A DNA stretch of 64,000 nucleotides from Amphirosellinia nigrospora (GCA_004123355.1 SCHM01000002.1:1488001-1552000); one strand, 5' to 3'; positions 12,127 to 24,376 are shown, numbered from the stretch's first letter. The notes: a model not told the origin generated them from the letters alone. Translations and numbers: made by a program.

Positions 12127-14313
12127 CTATAACTTTCTGTTTTCTTTTCTCTTTTTTTTTATTACAATATATACCACACACCACCCCCTGCCGGTGCACT
12201 GATAGCCCTTATATTCACCATAATAGCCCAGATCAGTCAGATAATTCGATGATCTCGCGCTCTTCGCTCGTCTTGGGTTTCTTGAGGGGCGAGTATCATC
12301 GGTCGAAGGACTGGGCGAGATACCAAGTATATCCCTGTGTCTACGCTTGGTTGTGTCGCTTGCGGGAGCAACACCCAAGGCTGATGAGAAACTAGATGGG
12401 GAAAATGCAGGCTTGGCTTGATCCGATGCAAGGGCGCTACTGTCAGTAGTGGCGAAGGAGGCGGAGGTGGTAACATGCTCTTAAGCGGAGTAGTAGCACT
12501 GACAGCACGTGCTTGAGGGGGGAAAGAGGAGGGACTCGGTGCACTGCGATTGATGAGGTCGGCTAGATTACGAAAGTGATTTGGGTCAAATATAGTTCGT
12601 GGTCCCCGCAACTTGCTTTCCGGTTCCTCTTTGCGTGAACTGATGGGCTCTTGATGCTCGTCCTTGGTTTTCGGGGGCGTCTTGGGACTTTGGGTTGTGA
12701 GGTTGGGAGCACCGAGCCCGGGACGAAGGCCCCTGGTCTCGTTCACGGTGGAATCTGGAGTTCCGTTTGCTGGGAACGCTCGGCTCGCCTGCGTGATGAG
12801 TGGCGGTCTTGTCACTCTTCGATCCAGTCTTTTCCTTGGACGTGAACTTGTGTCTGATGGCACCAGGGGCTGCATGCTCAACGCTTGGGCGAGCGATATC
12901 ACAGGAACGGAAGCCAAAGGGCACTCTTGTTCCCCAAGCCGACGTGACACTAATGCCGTTGTCCTTGGCTTTGTCTTGGGGGCTCGGTTTGCTGAGAACT
13001 CTCTTACTCGCTGAAGCGGTTTTGTGTGAATTATGGGCTTCTTCCTTGACTTGTAGTTTATAATCCTCGCTTTGAGGATACGTGCTGCTAATTACAGGTC
13101 GAGAAATATTGTAAGGTGGAACAGCACCGAGGCGAGCTTGACCGTCTATGCTTGAGATCGTGGAAGGGGTGTACCAATTCCCGAACCACTCCTTTTCAGC
13201 ATGGGATTATAGGGAGACCAAATTCGATTTCTCTTTAGAGGATAGTATAATTGGAGTTTGGGAGCAATCGAACGCTCAGGTTTCTGTAGTTCTGTTAGCT
13301 ACAGTCTTGAGTTAGTCGTCATACGGAATATGTTTGATTCGCCACTCACCTTACTGCTAGAAATGCCTTTCTCGTCCCCCTTCTTCTCTTCATTTAATAT
13401 CGTCGCAAGGCAATTGGATGACTGTTGAGGATCAAACGTGACACCTTCCAGTTTTAGAGCCTCTGGGCATAGTTGTGTTAGATCAATCAAAGCTTGTTAG
13501 TTCTGAGTGTGATTGGAACATCTTACCTCGAGATCGATATTGAAACCGAAAAATGGCAATGGACCCATCGTCCTCAGCGAGCGTCGAGCAGTTGAGATAA
13601 CTAAGCCTTGCTGTAGATTTCATATTTGTGAACCTAAACCGAAGATTAATTCATGCCGACTTGAGATGTTGACAACCTGGCTTACTTGGTGCCGTGAGAC
13701 TGCGCTTTGCCTTTCATTGCTTCTCGGGACACAACAAAGTCTTCAGGATGGTTACCGCTGGGCACTGAGATTGATCTATTTCCTTGTGCTGCAACGCGAT
13801 ACACCTTAACCTCTATTGTACCGAGTCGTTTCATTTTTTCTACATCAGATTCAACTCGTTGATGCGTGGTGTCGTCGGCTTTGAACTATCGTTAGCAGGG
13901 AGCATACACAGAAACGATAGGTACTTACTTTTGATAATGGTCGAGAAGGCAAATTCTTGAAAGAAGAAAGGTGCATGGTCGTTAGGATCCCATGCTGCAC
14001 GGTAGCTAATCACCTGCTCCCAATCTTCTTCCGCAGTATATACCTGTTGGCAGGATACATCTCTGACCCAAATGCCATCAATCAGTGCCTCGAATTTGAG
14101 GGCGTGGTCTTTGAAACCCCACGAGTACTCGTTGGTCGCCTTGAGGGCAGATCTTGAAGTGCTCATTATCTTTGCATTCGATGTACTTTGTGACCGTTCG
14201 TGGTGCGTGCTGAGGTTCTCGCCCGTCCCGATGGTCGTTGTATTCCTTTGCAGTACGACACACCGGTGACGATGGTGACCTCGAGGCCGGGAATCCCTTG
14301 GATGATGCGCCAT
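12127..14313 (-). CDS. DUF7918 domain protein with long disordered tail
   Basis: The N-terminal part matches the fungal DUF7918 layout: GIPGLEVTIV near the start, then EYNDHRDG, RTVTKYIECKDNEHFK, the FEALIDGIWV strand, RLGTIEVKVYRV, the SHGTKFTNM link and DGSIAIFRFQYRSR. Exons are about 13929-14313, 13686-13878, 13527-13633, 13350-13492 and 12127-13283. The long last exon encodes a Ser/Pro/Lys-rich, probably disordered region ending in a short block YLTDLGYYGEYKGYQCTGRG. Molecular function of the domain is not established. At least six single-base slips break the frame, so the start (ATG 14313) and the exact C-terminus are provisional. Intron 13493-13526 is only 34 nt, which may also reflect a lost base. 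The family call rests on the ordered motifs, not on any single one. Confidence 0.68.
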
Positions 14314-16632
14314 CACGAGCGCCCGGGGTCGTAGTAACTATGCGTCGACTTGAAATATTAGGTAAATTCAGTAAGTACTACTCAGAGCCTTGTGATTACG
14401 ATGCTTGGTATACCTAGTAACGAGGTTGTAGTAATCTTGGAACTTGGTGTTGCGAGTTGGGTAGCTGTAATTTTGGCAAGAGCGGTTAGTCGTATCGCAA
14501 ATGCGATGATGCCAATCGTACAGCTGTGTGTTTATTTATATTGCAGCTGTAGTTCCGCTTAAACGTCGCGCAGTGAAAGAGGGGTGAAGAAAAGCCGTCG
14601 TGGGCATGAGAACGCAGCAAACTAGAATGTTATGCGAGTGGGTAGAAGGGAATGGGCTTAGGAGCTGTGGGAAGGACCGCAGGTATGTGCTTTTGTTATA
14701 ACCTGCTAATCAAGTACTGCATACCTTACGCGCCGGCCGCAATAGGAAATTGATGATGTCGGTAATGTTGAAGATCTGGTGTGTGATGAAGGGCAGTGAT
14801 TCGTCGAAGGATATTATCGTGAGTTGAAAGGTTGTTGGTCAAAAGAAGGAGTAAGCCGGAGAAGTTCTGGTGCGAACGGTCATCTCGCGGCGTCAGACGA
14901 GCAGCTTTGGTGATAGCGAAAACACAGCGGAGATGAGATGGGGTTGACAGTGTTTATGATAAAGTAGGAAAGGCTACCTAGAGGCAACAACACATTTTAG
15001 GTCCTTTCTTTTGGGAGGGCGGGAAGAGCTCTGTAATTTCAAGTCCAAAGCTCATTGAGCTCTTCGTCCCAGCACTAGTCTCAAAAAAACTTATCAAACT
15101 GTAGGTACTAAAAGAAGGAAGAGGCACTACCTAGGTAGTATATTGCCATTGCCAGTATCAAGCTATTACATGATTGTCATACGCTGTTGCCGAAACCGTA
15201 TTGCGGAACAGCCTACCTTACTTCCGCAACTGCGTATAAATATAGAGGCTATTTAGTTACCATTCGGGTTATACGGACACCAATGATTTCTCCTAGAGAA
15301 AAAAGGGCAGTCTGGTCTTTACCAACGACCACTTTCTTTTCCTCGGCGCAATACTTCAGCATCTTATACTAGCGCAAGAAAGCGTATAGCCTTCTTGATT
15401 GCTACTCGAGCCACTGTTTTACTTTGCTGTCCCCAAGCGTTCTTAGTTCTTGTTTGCTCTAACATCATTCCGACTATGGATACTATTAGCAATCTGGCTT
15501 CGTTATTTCTATCACTAATGCTAGTTTGGATACAATCTTAGCCTCTGACTCCCTTTAAAGTATGTATAATAATTTATTTGCGCTATGGTTAGCATTTTTA
15601 CATCCACGAACTTGTTTCTCATGTTTTTGAAGTCGCGATTCAAAAAACCACGGCGCTGCCTGGTTTCAAGGTACAAATAATACCTTGCTAGGACCTATTC
15701 CTCCATTGAGACGGGCCTTGCTAGTTACATCACCAGACGGGGTTGAAAATACCTGTGGCTGTAAGACTACAAACTTTAAAGTTAATAGAGAAATGACAGG
15801 GGAGACGGTGCCTTTAACCTATTGTTCAAGACGTTAATAGAACATATAAATACTTCTGGGTTGACAGACTTGCGAACAAAGGTAATTTGATTCTCTCCTT
15901 TCCCGCGAAAAAAATTATCGCGCACGGTTATTCACATTCAACATAGGGCAGGGACTGACAAGAGAATACCAGCGCTCGGTAACCCCTCATGTCATGGCGC
16001 CGATTCTAGTTCGCCTTTTTATGATGTTGCGAAACGAGGACTTCCGACAGATGATGCAGAAGATCTGGGTGACACTTGATTATTAACACCACGCCCGTGA
16101 ACATCATTCTCATTGAATGATCTCATTCACGAGAATAAACACTGCCAAGGAATGAATGCTACCTAAGCTTGACCATGACAGAGTCATAGGTTCCTATAAG
16201 GCCAACGCATGCTTGTGGGAAAAGAACGACCAAAAGTACCGTTAGTTTAGAAAAGCGCATGTTGAGGTTGTAACGTAAGAGTTGCTTATGAATATTCCGA
16301 CAATAACAATTGTCCAGGCCGAGAACAGCAAATTAAATTTTGAATATAGTTTTCTAGCAGAACAGAAAGATATAAGCTATTAACTTGATATGATACTTAC
16401 GATTTTAATCAATAAAGATATATGACCTCTTGTTTGATCCCAATTCTCTTTATAGTAGCATTACTACTAGCGTGGTCTGCTTTCTAAAAAGCACTCCGCC
16501 ATTTAGTGAGTTAATAATACATTAGGTACATATCAGTATACATATCCTTGAGTGGTTTGTCTAAGCCGCCATGTACTTCTATCCTCCACCTTTCATCTTG
16601 ATACATAGAACCAAACAATCTTTAGACCATGC
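14314..16632. other. Gene-poor, AT-rich interval
   Basis: About 2.3 kb between the DUF7918 gene and the 3-prime end of the Zn2Cys6 gene. From about 15,000 on it is AT-rich with many TpA steps and no frame with recognisable motifs. A patch at 15,187-15,372 is open but unrecognised. Repeat-induced point mutation of an old insertion is possible, but no element family or terminal repeats could be seen. A CCTACCTAGGTAG-type palindrome lies near 15,128-15,140. Confidence 0.45.
16106..16136. repeat. Near-perfect 31-bp palindrome
   Basis: Outer arms ATTCTC and GAGAAT flank inner arms TGAATGA and TCATTCA separated by two bases. All arms pair exactly, with only a 2-versus-1 base asymmetry between inner and outer arms. 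No function is assigned. Confidence 0.6.
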
Positions 16633-18596
16633 TCAAACGCTAGGATCCTGAAAATGATCGATGAGAAAATCATATTCATTGAAGAAATGATTGAGCACCT
16701 CGTCGGCAAACATATCACCAGTGTCCATCTGATTATCGTGTATAATGTGGCTTGATGTATCCTGTAGAGAATCGTTAATACTGCCGGTTGCAGGAAGCGG
16801 TATTTGATAGCTTTTGTGTAAGGCATCCTCGGCGCCTTTCGTGATGGTGACTAGAAGGTGCCGCGGGTGCATTGTCTTTGAGACCTCTTTCAGTACAACT
16901 ATCAGCTTAGTTATTAGGCGCTGCACCTCGTGGACGTCTATTTCGCCCACGCTCGAGAAGCGCGTCGAGATCTTGATGAGGAACACGACAGTAAATGCGA
17001 TCATGACATGGAAGTATGTAGGTAGGCCGTTTAGGTAAGACTGAAACTCGGGGTCCGAGGTTACTATTCGTAATATAGCGATGGCCGAAAGCACGGCAGA
17101 GCTCCCCATCTCATAAAGTTCTAATTCGACTCCGCAATCTCTATTTTGAGTATGACTGGAATTTAGACTCCGAAAGACGTGCGAAAAGAGGAAGAGCTTC
17201 GCAAAGTGGTGTTGCATGCCCACACCCTTGCTGGGATAATTGCCGATGTGGCTATCAGGGCCGAACCGATCCCCCCATTCCACGCGTAGGCTATCGAGCG
17301 CGATGCTGAAGCGCCTGACCTTGGGCAATTCATCAGGCGTAAGAGGTCGGTCAATGTTGACGCCCATGGTATCATATATTTCGGTACAGACTCGCCAGCG
17401 CAAGACGTGACTTACTAATCTGGCGTCGTTCACATTCGCATATTTGCAATCAAGAAACTGGCGCACTTTCTGCACTGCCTCGCAATTCCGCGTAATGGGC
17501 GGTCTACCATATGGGATGGATATATGATGATCACAAGCATACACCAGATAGTATAAACGGGCGCACAAGTAGCTATCGCGATCACCCTGTAGAGCTTTGA
17601 AGAAACTTCGAAATAGTTGCAGCTCAGTAGAAATTCGGACTGCGAACGAGACCAAGGACGAGGACAAATCACTTATCCAAAAAGCGCCGATTAGGAGCGC
17701 TTGGATGTCGTCGGTGGTGTTCCTTTTGGAGAAACTCATCGCCGTACTCAAGACAACAAACTCCTCGTAGAGCGCCTCAAAATCAGAAGACGCTAGATGC
17801 AAGGCACCGACGGCACAGACAACAGTGCTGAGAATTGGTGATCTCTGCTGAAGTTGCTCGAATGTCGCATTACTGTGATCGCCTAGAATCCCGTATGGAA
17901 AGTGATCCAACCTGTCTTGATAGACAGCTTGATACTTGCGGGCGTTCTCGAGGGTGATGATGCCGCGAGAGATCATGTCTAAAGGAGATTCTGGTCGCAT
18001 CCAAGCAGCGTGGTAGAGGCGAATGCCAGGGACGCTAGCTGGGTTTGACTCCAGGTCAACCACAATGCGTACCCCTGCTCCATCGTTCGACTTCGTACTC
18101 GAAGCGGCATTTGGGAAACTATCAGGGGCAGCAGCCTCGCCGGCTACTAATTCGGTTTCTGTATTTTGTGAAGCAGTGCTAACAGTTGTCGCGCGATTCA
18201 AGAACGTGGCAAACTTGTCTTCAACGTCTTGAATCTTTTTCTCAATAGCCTCCTTCCATCTGCGACCGGACATCTTTAGGTAGGTTCAAAACGGGCTTTC
18301 GGTGCAATACACTCACGCGATATCATCCAACTGCAAGCCCCGATTCACGACACAAGAGAGACCCTTTTTCCTACATCGTTCACATGGTGGAGTGTTGTCG
18401 GCCATGTGACATCGAATCTAAGCCCGATTTATCAGAATCATGCTTGCCAATCGGGTAAGCTACCAGGACTTCAGACCTTCTGTTTGCGACAACCTTCACA
18501 GGCTGTGGCCTTGCGGCTGATGTCGGGCAGCCTCGACGCTCTGACCGCACCACGTAGCCGGTTTAGCGATGCGGGTGAACTACCCGAGCTGGCCAT
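16633..18596 (-). CDS. Zn2Cys6 fungal-specific transcription factor
   Basis: Nuclear DNA-binding regulator. Exon 1 (18477-18596, MASSGSSPASL...) carries the first cysteines CEGCRKQK. Exon 2 (18317-18417) adds IRC and the second triad CERCRKKGLSC. Together they make a complete C-x2-C-x6-C...C-x2-C-x6-C cluster. Exon 3 (16633-18273) has a linker/coiled segment (RRWKEAIEKKIQDVEDKF) and a long fungal_trans regulatory domain (about residues 150-500, with PLDMISRGIITLENARKYQ and VCAVGALHLAS). The 1.6-kb third exon is uninterrupted, but the junction from exon 2 is one base out of phase, and donor 1 (GTCTGA) is weak. It is divergent from an MFS transporter 664 bp away, which is a common arrangement for a pathway-specific regulator. 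The regulated pathway is unknown. Confidence 0.87.
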
Positions 18597-19260
18597 ATTC
18601 ACTTTGTCCTGCATTCAATCTCTCTGAACTTGCCAATTGTTCGGCGTGAACCAATACGACCGGGGTACAAACGTTGAAGACTATCCCCGGGGTCTGGTTT
18701 CTTACCGTTTACAAAATCACTGGCTATTTGCGTACGTGATACGTAGCTCGACTTGGCAAATGCAATCCAGAGAAATCAGTATGAACCTCTTGAGCAACTT
18801 ATCAGGCAAGCTCGCTTTTGGTCGCTCATACCATGCCGAAAAGAGATGGGAACGGAGTGGCAACCGAGACGGCAATGGCTATGAATATGCTAGTCATGTA
18901 ACATGCCGAGTTTGTTTCTCAACAAATTAGTTGATTAATAAGAATCCTTTGCCTGACTCGATCATAGACTACTTTCTACTGTCTGAATATACATGCCGCT
19001 TTGGCCAGCATCTATCTCGGAGCATCTCGGAGCATCGCCGGTGTGGCCAGGGTATGTGGGTCTTCAAATACCCAGACTAGTAACAATCATCTCGGAGGAC
19101 CGCCGATGTTACCAGAATACACTATTCGCAATAACTTATAAGTACTAAAGAGCAAGAGAATTGAAAAAGATTTCTAACAACTGAATATGATCAGCGTAAG
19201 AGAGATCCTTCTGAAATCAATTCACAGTGCGTTTTTGCTCAAGGAGTGACAAGTGCAAAT
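18597..19260. other. Divergent promoter region between regulator and transporter
   Basis: 664 bp between the start codons of the Zn2Cys6 gene and the MFS gene. The CGGAG repeat cluster in it is listed separately. A TTG-initiated open frame at 18637-18930 has no family signal and was not called. Confidence 0.6.
19013..19104. promoter_or_regulatory. CGGAG repeat cluster, candidate Zn2Cys6 binding sites
   Basis: TCTCGGAGCA occurs twice in tandem (about 19014-19033), giving CGG triplets 7 bp apart, followed by CGCCGG. A third copy, ATCTCGGAGGACCGCCG, lies at about 19088-19104. Zn2Cys6 proteins characteristically bind paired CGG/CCG triplets, and this cluster sits between a Zn2Cys6 gene and its divergent transporter. 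That the neighbouring regulator binds here is inference. Confidence 0.4.
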
Positions 19261-20955
19261 ATGGAATCCAAAGACCCAGGTCAACTCGAAGCTGGCACGC
19301 GGGAGGTCATGGACGCATCTAACATAGAGAAGGGTGCAGCACTGGAAGCACAAGAAAACCGAGACACACTTGAACCAAATCCACCCTATTCGGTTTTCTC
19401 AACAGCCCAAAGAGACTGGTTGTCCTTATCGTTGCGCTGACTACCCTGCTACCCCTCTGACAGCAAGTATATTTACCCCGTAATTCCTTTATTAGCGAGG
19501 GAGCTGCACGTCTCTATCTCGGATATCAACTTGACCATCACTATCTACTTGGTACGTATCTTGGAATAGAATGATCTTAATTTCTTCGGATGTTGACTAG
19601 ATATTCTATAGATAATTCAAGGTATCGCCCCTTCGTTCGTTGGCAATCTGTCTGACGAGAGCGGCCGAAGACCGGCTCTCCTGATCGCTCTTGTCGTATA
19701 TATCGCCGGATCTATAGGAGCAGCGGTCGGTAATAGCTATGGAGTTCTTTTTGGCACGCGTGCTCTTCAAAGCGCCGGTGGTAGCGGTACTATTGCGCTG
19801 TCACTCGCAACCGTGTCCGACATCGTAACATCGGCAGAGCGAGGGACTTACACATCATACGTCCAGATGGGCTGGATGCTCGGACCGTCTTTGGCGCCGG
19901 TAAATATTGCCCTCCCATTTTTCATAAACAATCCCGAATAATGCTTGCAAGATGCTAATCAGGATAGTTAGATCATTGGTGGTCTATTGGCTCAATTTAT
20001 CAACTGGCATGCGATCTTCTGGTTTCTGACGATATACGCCGTAAGTGTATGGACTATTTCCCTAGTTTTCCTGCCGGAAACTAGTCGGAACATAGTTGGC
20101 AACGGTTCTATCCCACCTCGCCGGTGGAATAAGACCGTATACTCATACATTCGACACGCCCCAAGCTTAAGCAGGATGTTGTCCAGTCGAACAAGCCAGA
20201 AGTTAAGCCAGCGTCGAAAAGACAGAGTATCAATCCGCTAAATTCGCTTAAGTTATTCCGTGAGAAAGAGACGTGCCTCTTGTTGATATACAGCGGCCTC
20301 GTCTACGCGAGTACTTATTCGATACTATCTACACTATCCGACCAACTCCAGGAAAAATACGGCTTTAATACGATACAAGTCAGCGTCAGCTTCCTGGCGT
20401 CGGGACTGGGCACAGTCACCTCGGTTCTTTTGACAGGGCGAATATTGGACTGGAACTTTCGACGACAAGCTCGACTCACCGGCCTGGGAAATCTCCAAGC
20501 AGAAGCAGCAAGACTTGTCAAATTTCCCCATCGAAGTCACCCGGCTCCAAAGCAGCATTCCTGCCCTAATCTTGGCCAGCGTCAGTCTGGTCGCGTACGG
20601 GTGGACGTTGCAGAGCAAGACGAATCTGGCCGCACCACTCATATTCCTATTTCTTCAGTCGTTTGGCAGCGCCAGTGCGTTTTCGGGGCTGAATAACTTG
20701 ATTATGGACATCAATCGCGACAGACCTGGGACTGCATCTGCTGCAATGAACCTGACCCGCTGTTGGCTGGGCGCTGCGGGGACTGCGTTTGCTAGCCCGC
20801 TCGTTAAGAGAGGAGGTATTGGGTGGTTAGGAGTGGTCATCCCGGGTATTTGGTTGTTATTTAGTCCAATGCTTTTCATGGTAATTCGGAATGGCCCAAG
20901 ATGGAGAGAGGCAAAACGTCTGAAAGCGATGAGAAATGCCGATGCCTCGTCATAA
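19261..20955 (+). CDS. MFS drug:H+ antiporter-like transporter (DHA1 type)
   Basis: Plasma-membrane major facilitator, 12-TM DHA1 type. Start ATG 19261 (MESKDPGQLEAG). Exons are 19261-19551, 19612-19899 and 19972-20955. Motif A appears as GNLSDESGRRPALL between TM2 and TM3. Further conserved parts are GTRALQSAGGSGTIALSLAT and GWMLGPSLAPIIGGLLAQF (motif C region), a central cytosolic loop rich in Lys, and a C-terminal half with VSFLASGLGTVTSVLLTGRI and GLNNLIMDINRDRPGTASAA. Three single-base losses in exon 1 and one loss plus one gain in exon 3 disturb the frame. Allowing for them gives a 521-residue protein, normal for the family. The substrate is not predictable; the divergent regulator suggests inducible export of a metabolite or toxicant. 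Confidence 0.85.
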
Positions 20956-22909
20956 GAGACGGCAGTACGGTACCCAAAGAGCTTCATGCTGCGCTCTCTT
21001 ATATTGCAGGACGTCTAGAAGCTAATCTTGTTACATAGGAGACCTGTTACAATATGGTTTACGGTCAATGGTCACGTAACTACCCCTATTACAGATAGCT
21101 AGATGATTTGCGGTGCTTTTCATCTCCGAGGATCATCAATAGACATCAGCATTGTTTTTTATACAGACACTTTAGATGTATTATAAATCCTATTAGGTGT
21201 GATCCCCAGCGTAATTATCCGGTAGGTAGATAGGGTCGCTGAGTTGTCGATTCTCGTGGGTCTATTTCATCGTGAAGTCATGTCATTGTCTCTTTACAGC
21301 GTCCATTAGATGGACGACCTACATACACATTTCACAGCAGCGAAACTCTATGTGGTGTGAAATTATGTGGTTATATCTTCAGAGAATCAAGGCGAGTTCT
21401 GAAGAAGGTGTAGAGAGTCAGCCAAATGTCAAAATCTTAATTTCGGTCTCGGCGAAGCAAGCTACCAATTTTGAGGCGATATCTTAAGCATCCTGTGGTA
21501 TCTGCTAAGCAGAGGTATCCGCTGACGTTGTCGTAAAAACAAATAAGGGGGTTGCTATAGGTGTGACACCACTCCGAAGAAAGTGGGGACGATCTTAAGC
21601 GTACCGGAGGATGGCCGAGCTCAGCACGGCGCACCCCCGAGATAAAAATACCTGCTCTGCCCCAAGGGTACTGTTCTATACATGCAAGAATAGTAATGGA
21701 GGCGCGTATTCACACCGCTATTATAAAACCTGATTACACTGTGTATCCGGCCGATCATCGCCCATCGACGAAACATGGCTCGGTGTATCTGTTGCCTTAT
21801 GAAACCCCGGTTTACTCGCAAAGTAATTTCCGACCTACGGCCGAATAAGTACTAACTAATTGACTTTGAATGACTTCGAATTCGTAGGAGGGGTTCTTGT
21901 TATAGAACAATTGTTCGTTGGCAAAATGTTTGTGCTACTACGGCCGCAGAAGGGGTTCAAGTGTTCCAAACTTAGAGGAAAGATATAAGATTTCGTCATA
22001 CATTTCACGTTGAAAAGAGCTAATCACTTTTAGACGCTCATGGTACAATGCAAGGAGCTACTATGGAAATAAGAGACGTAATAAGAGGATTTCATGGTAG
22101 TATATCAGCGAGATAAAGATAGAGAATTTGAGTGGATGTCTTGCCATCTCAGAACAAATATGACTATAGGCTACCCTCACTCGTCGGTACATAGATAGAC
22201 GAGATTGAATCTTATTACGTTAGAATTTATTCTATATGATCTTGTAATCTAGTACTTTTTTTAGAGGTAGATTTCAACCCCGCGTCTTCAACTAGATTGC
22301 AACATCCGACTACAACAGGAAAAGTTGAGAAGGATTCGCTTAGCGAAGGGGAGTTACCACCAGCAAAATTGCAACATTGCCTGCCGGAACCACATCAGAT
22401 CATCCAAGTATGCAAGGCGTCACGCCAACGTTGAAGGAGCAGTCTGGAAGGATCATGACTCTGCAGATCATTCAGCTAGTGACACAAAAAAATCGTAATT
22501 GAACACAATAAACACTCCATCTCTGCGCCTTGGTTTGTGTGAACAAACTTGAGAGATGAAGTTGTGCTATAACCGAACGAGATCTGCGAAGACAACTACG
22601 GAGTTTGGGTTAGAGCGCAACTCCTTCAAAACTGAATATCATGTTGTTCTCCAGTAAGCGTTGTCATATTGTCGACGCCTCTGACGACAATACGGAACCA
22701 GAGTAAAAGTCTGAAGCAAGAGACGATGGTTACTCGACAAGTAGAACGAAAGATCAAGAATTGAACGGCTGGGACTGCCGGGACGCAAAGTATAAAGCCA
22801 TGCGTTTCCCGCCCTCAATTATCTCGAAGTCGCTCTTTAGACACGCTCCTCAAGAAGCATCAAACAGAAACTCCATTCATACCACATTTCGTAACACCAA
22901 CAATTCACA
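20956..22909. other. Intergenic, no gene recognised
   Basis: About 2 kb with only short frames. There is no tRNA, transposon motif or conserved protein. The last 120 bp form the promoter and leader of the secreted-peptide gene. Confidence 0.5.
22791..22796 (+). promoter_or_regulatory. TATA box of the secreted-peptide gene
   Basis: TATAAA 119 bp upstream of ATG 22910, followed by a C/T/A-rich leader. Position and sequence fit a strong inducible fungal promoter. Confidence 0.5.
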
Positions 22910-23200
22910 ATGAAGGCCGTTATTGCTATCGCTGCCCTTTTTGCCTCTATTGTGGCCGCATCTCCCACCGGTAACGGGAACGTTCCTGCCTACGACCCCC
23001 GAGATATTACGCCCGACGGGCTCTGGAAGCGCTGGTGTGATGGCTCGCCAGTCGAAGACCCCATCTGCCCACACGGTGCTTTCTGGGTAAGATTCTGACG
23101 CCTGGAGTTATATTGAAGGTGAATTGACTAACTCCTCCTCATCCAGTGCGGCCCTGCCGATGGCCCTGGTCAGTGCATTCCGTGCGGTTCAGCCTGCTAA
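22910..23200 (+). CDS. Small secreted cysteine-rich peptide (candidate effector or antimicrobial)
   Basis: Two exons (22910-23086 and 23147-23200) joined across a 60-nt GT-AG intron encode 76 residues. Residues 1-17 form a clear signal peptide (MKAVIAIAALFASIVAA), then a short pro-segment ending in WKR at 39-41, a dibasic site suited to Kex2 cleavage. The predicted mature part (about 35 residues) has six cysteines at 43, 53, 60, 69, 72 and 76, spaced C-9-C-6-C-8-C-2-C-3-C and ending at the terminal Cys. Six cysteines suggest three disulfides. I do not recognise the spacing as a known named family. The frame is intact. Prepro organisation and size fit secreted effectors or antimicrobial peptides; which of the two is not decided by sequence. 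Confidence 0.8.
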
Positions 23201-24376
23201 GAAACCATACGGGGTCACGCATAAAAATAAGGTGAGTGGTAATTAGTGCCCATGCAGCTTCGTTGCTAACTCTATCTAGTTCCGTTGGATGGAGCAGGGG
23301 TGACGATGTTGGTGATTGGATGACTGCTTATCCTCTGGCTGCGAGGACGCTTGCCAGCCCGGTGTTTTTATCTTCTGATTAATCTCTCTTCCTGTTTCTC
23401 TGTAACTCGTTGGACTAGCCGCTCGTTTAGCTCCCAAATACATATATCTCGAGGTCACCAAGCTGTTTCAAGTGACGTTATTGTACTCGTTTGTAGCACG
23501 AGTCCATGGTATGAGCAATTTGAGTGACGCCACCCTGATATAAGCACACAATAATACACGTGGTGTTATACAGGATACTCGAGCCAACCCAAACCTCACC
23601 TAAATATGTCAGGCCGACCTTGGTTTAAAATAAAGTGAGTATGTAATACTGAGAGGAAGAGCCATAAGCTCTCGAAGTTAGTTACATGCTGTCAGGCACA
23701 CCGCTTTAGAAATACCATCACCGCTTTCGTAGATCGCTAGTATGCCTCGCTGGGACTGACAAAGGGGCTGGGATTTGTGTATGTAGCTAGGAGGGGTACT
23801 GGGTATTAGAACCCTCGCGCAACAATAGATGTCATGCCGTATCTTATGGGCAGCTCACACGAAGGTCCTGGCACACGTTCAACTACGCAGCATTAGTAAC
23901 CACAGCTACTTTGTGTGTGTTAATAATACACCCCGAACTATAGGGATGTAGACGAGCGCCCCGCGGAAAACATATTTCCAACTGTCTAATCAATCACCCA
24001 TATTAGATATGGAAACCGGTCTGTTTCGCTGCATGTACCGCGTAGGCCAGTAATAGTATTGCATCGAGGACCAAGAGTTGGCGGGCTTAGGTAGTTACCT
24101 ATAGCTAAAGGTCGGGGCAATTGTTGTTTACTCTGAATGAGATGTTGTAATATGGTTTTGCGGAAGCAGCACGTGGTATCGGCAGCCACGTGCGTGCTAA
24201 CCCACGCACAGACCCTGCAGGATAGGGGCCCACTGACACCAAATTAAAGCTGAAAAAAAAAGGCAACGGGGAAAATCGCGAAGAAAATAAAAAAGTTGCT
24301 TGAAAGGAAAGATAAAAAGAGGGGGAAAAAAAGATGGGTTGCTGCTCTCAGTTGAACTGGGAGGCATCAGGAATTG
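23201..24376. other. Intergenic between secreted-peptide gene and tRNA gene
   Basis: No gene recognised. On the minus strand, downstream of the tRNA, a run of seven T residues lies opposite about 24326-24332 and could terminate RNA polymerase III some 45 nt after the tRNA 3-prime end. Confidence 0.5.

Noticed and set aside
15187-15372. Possible transposon coding fragment
   Set aside because: No reverse transcriptase, integrase or transposase motif and no terminal repeats could be found; left as unassigned.
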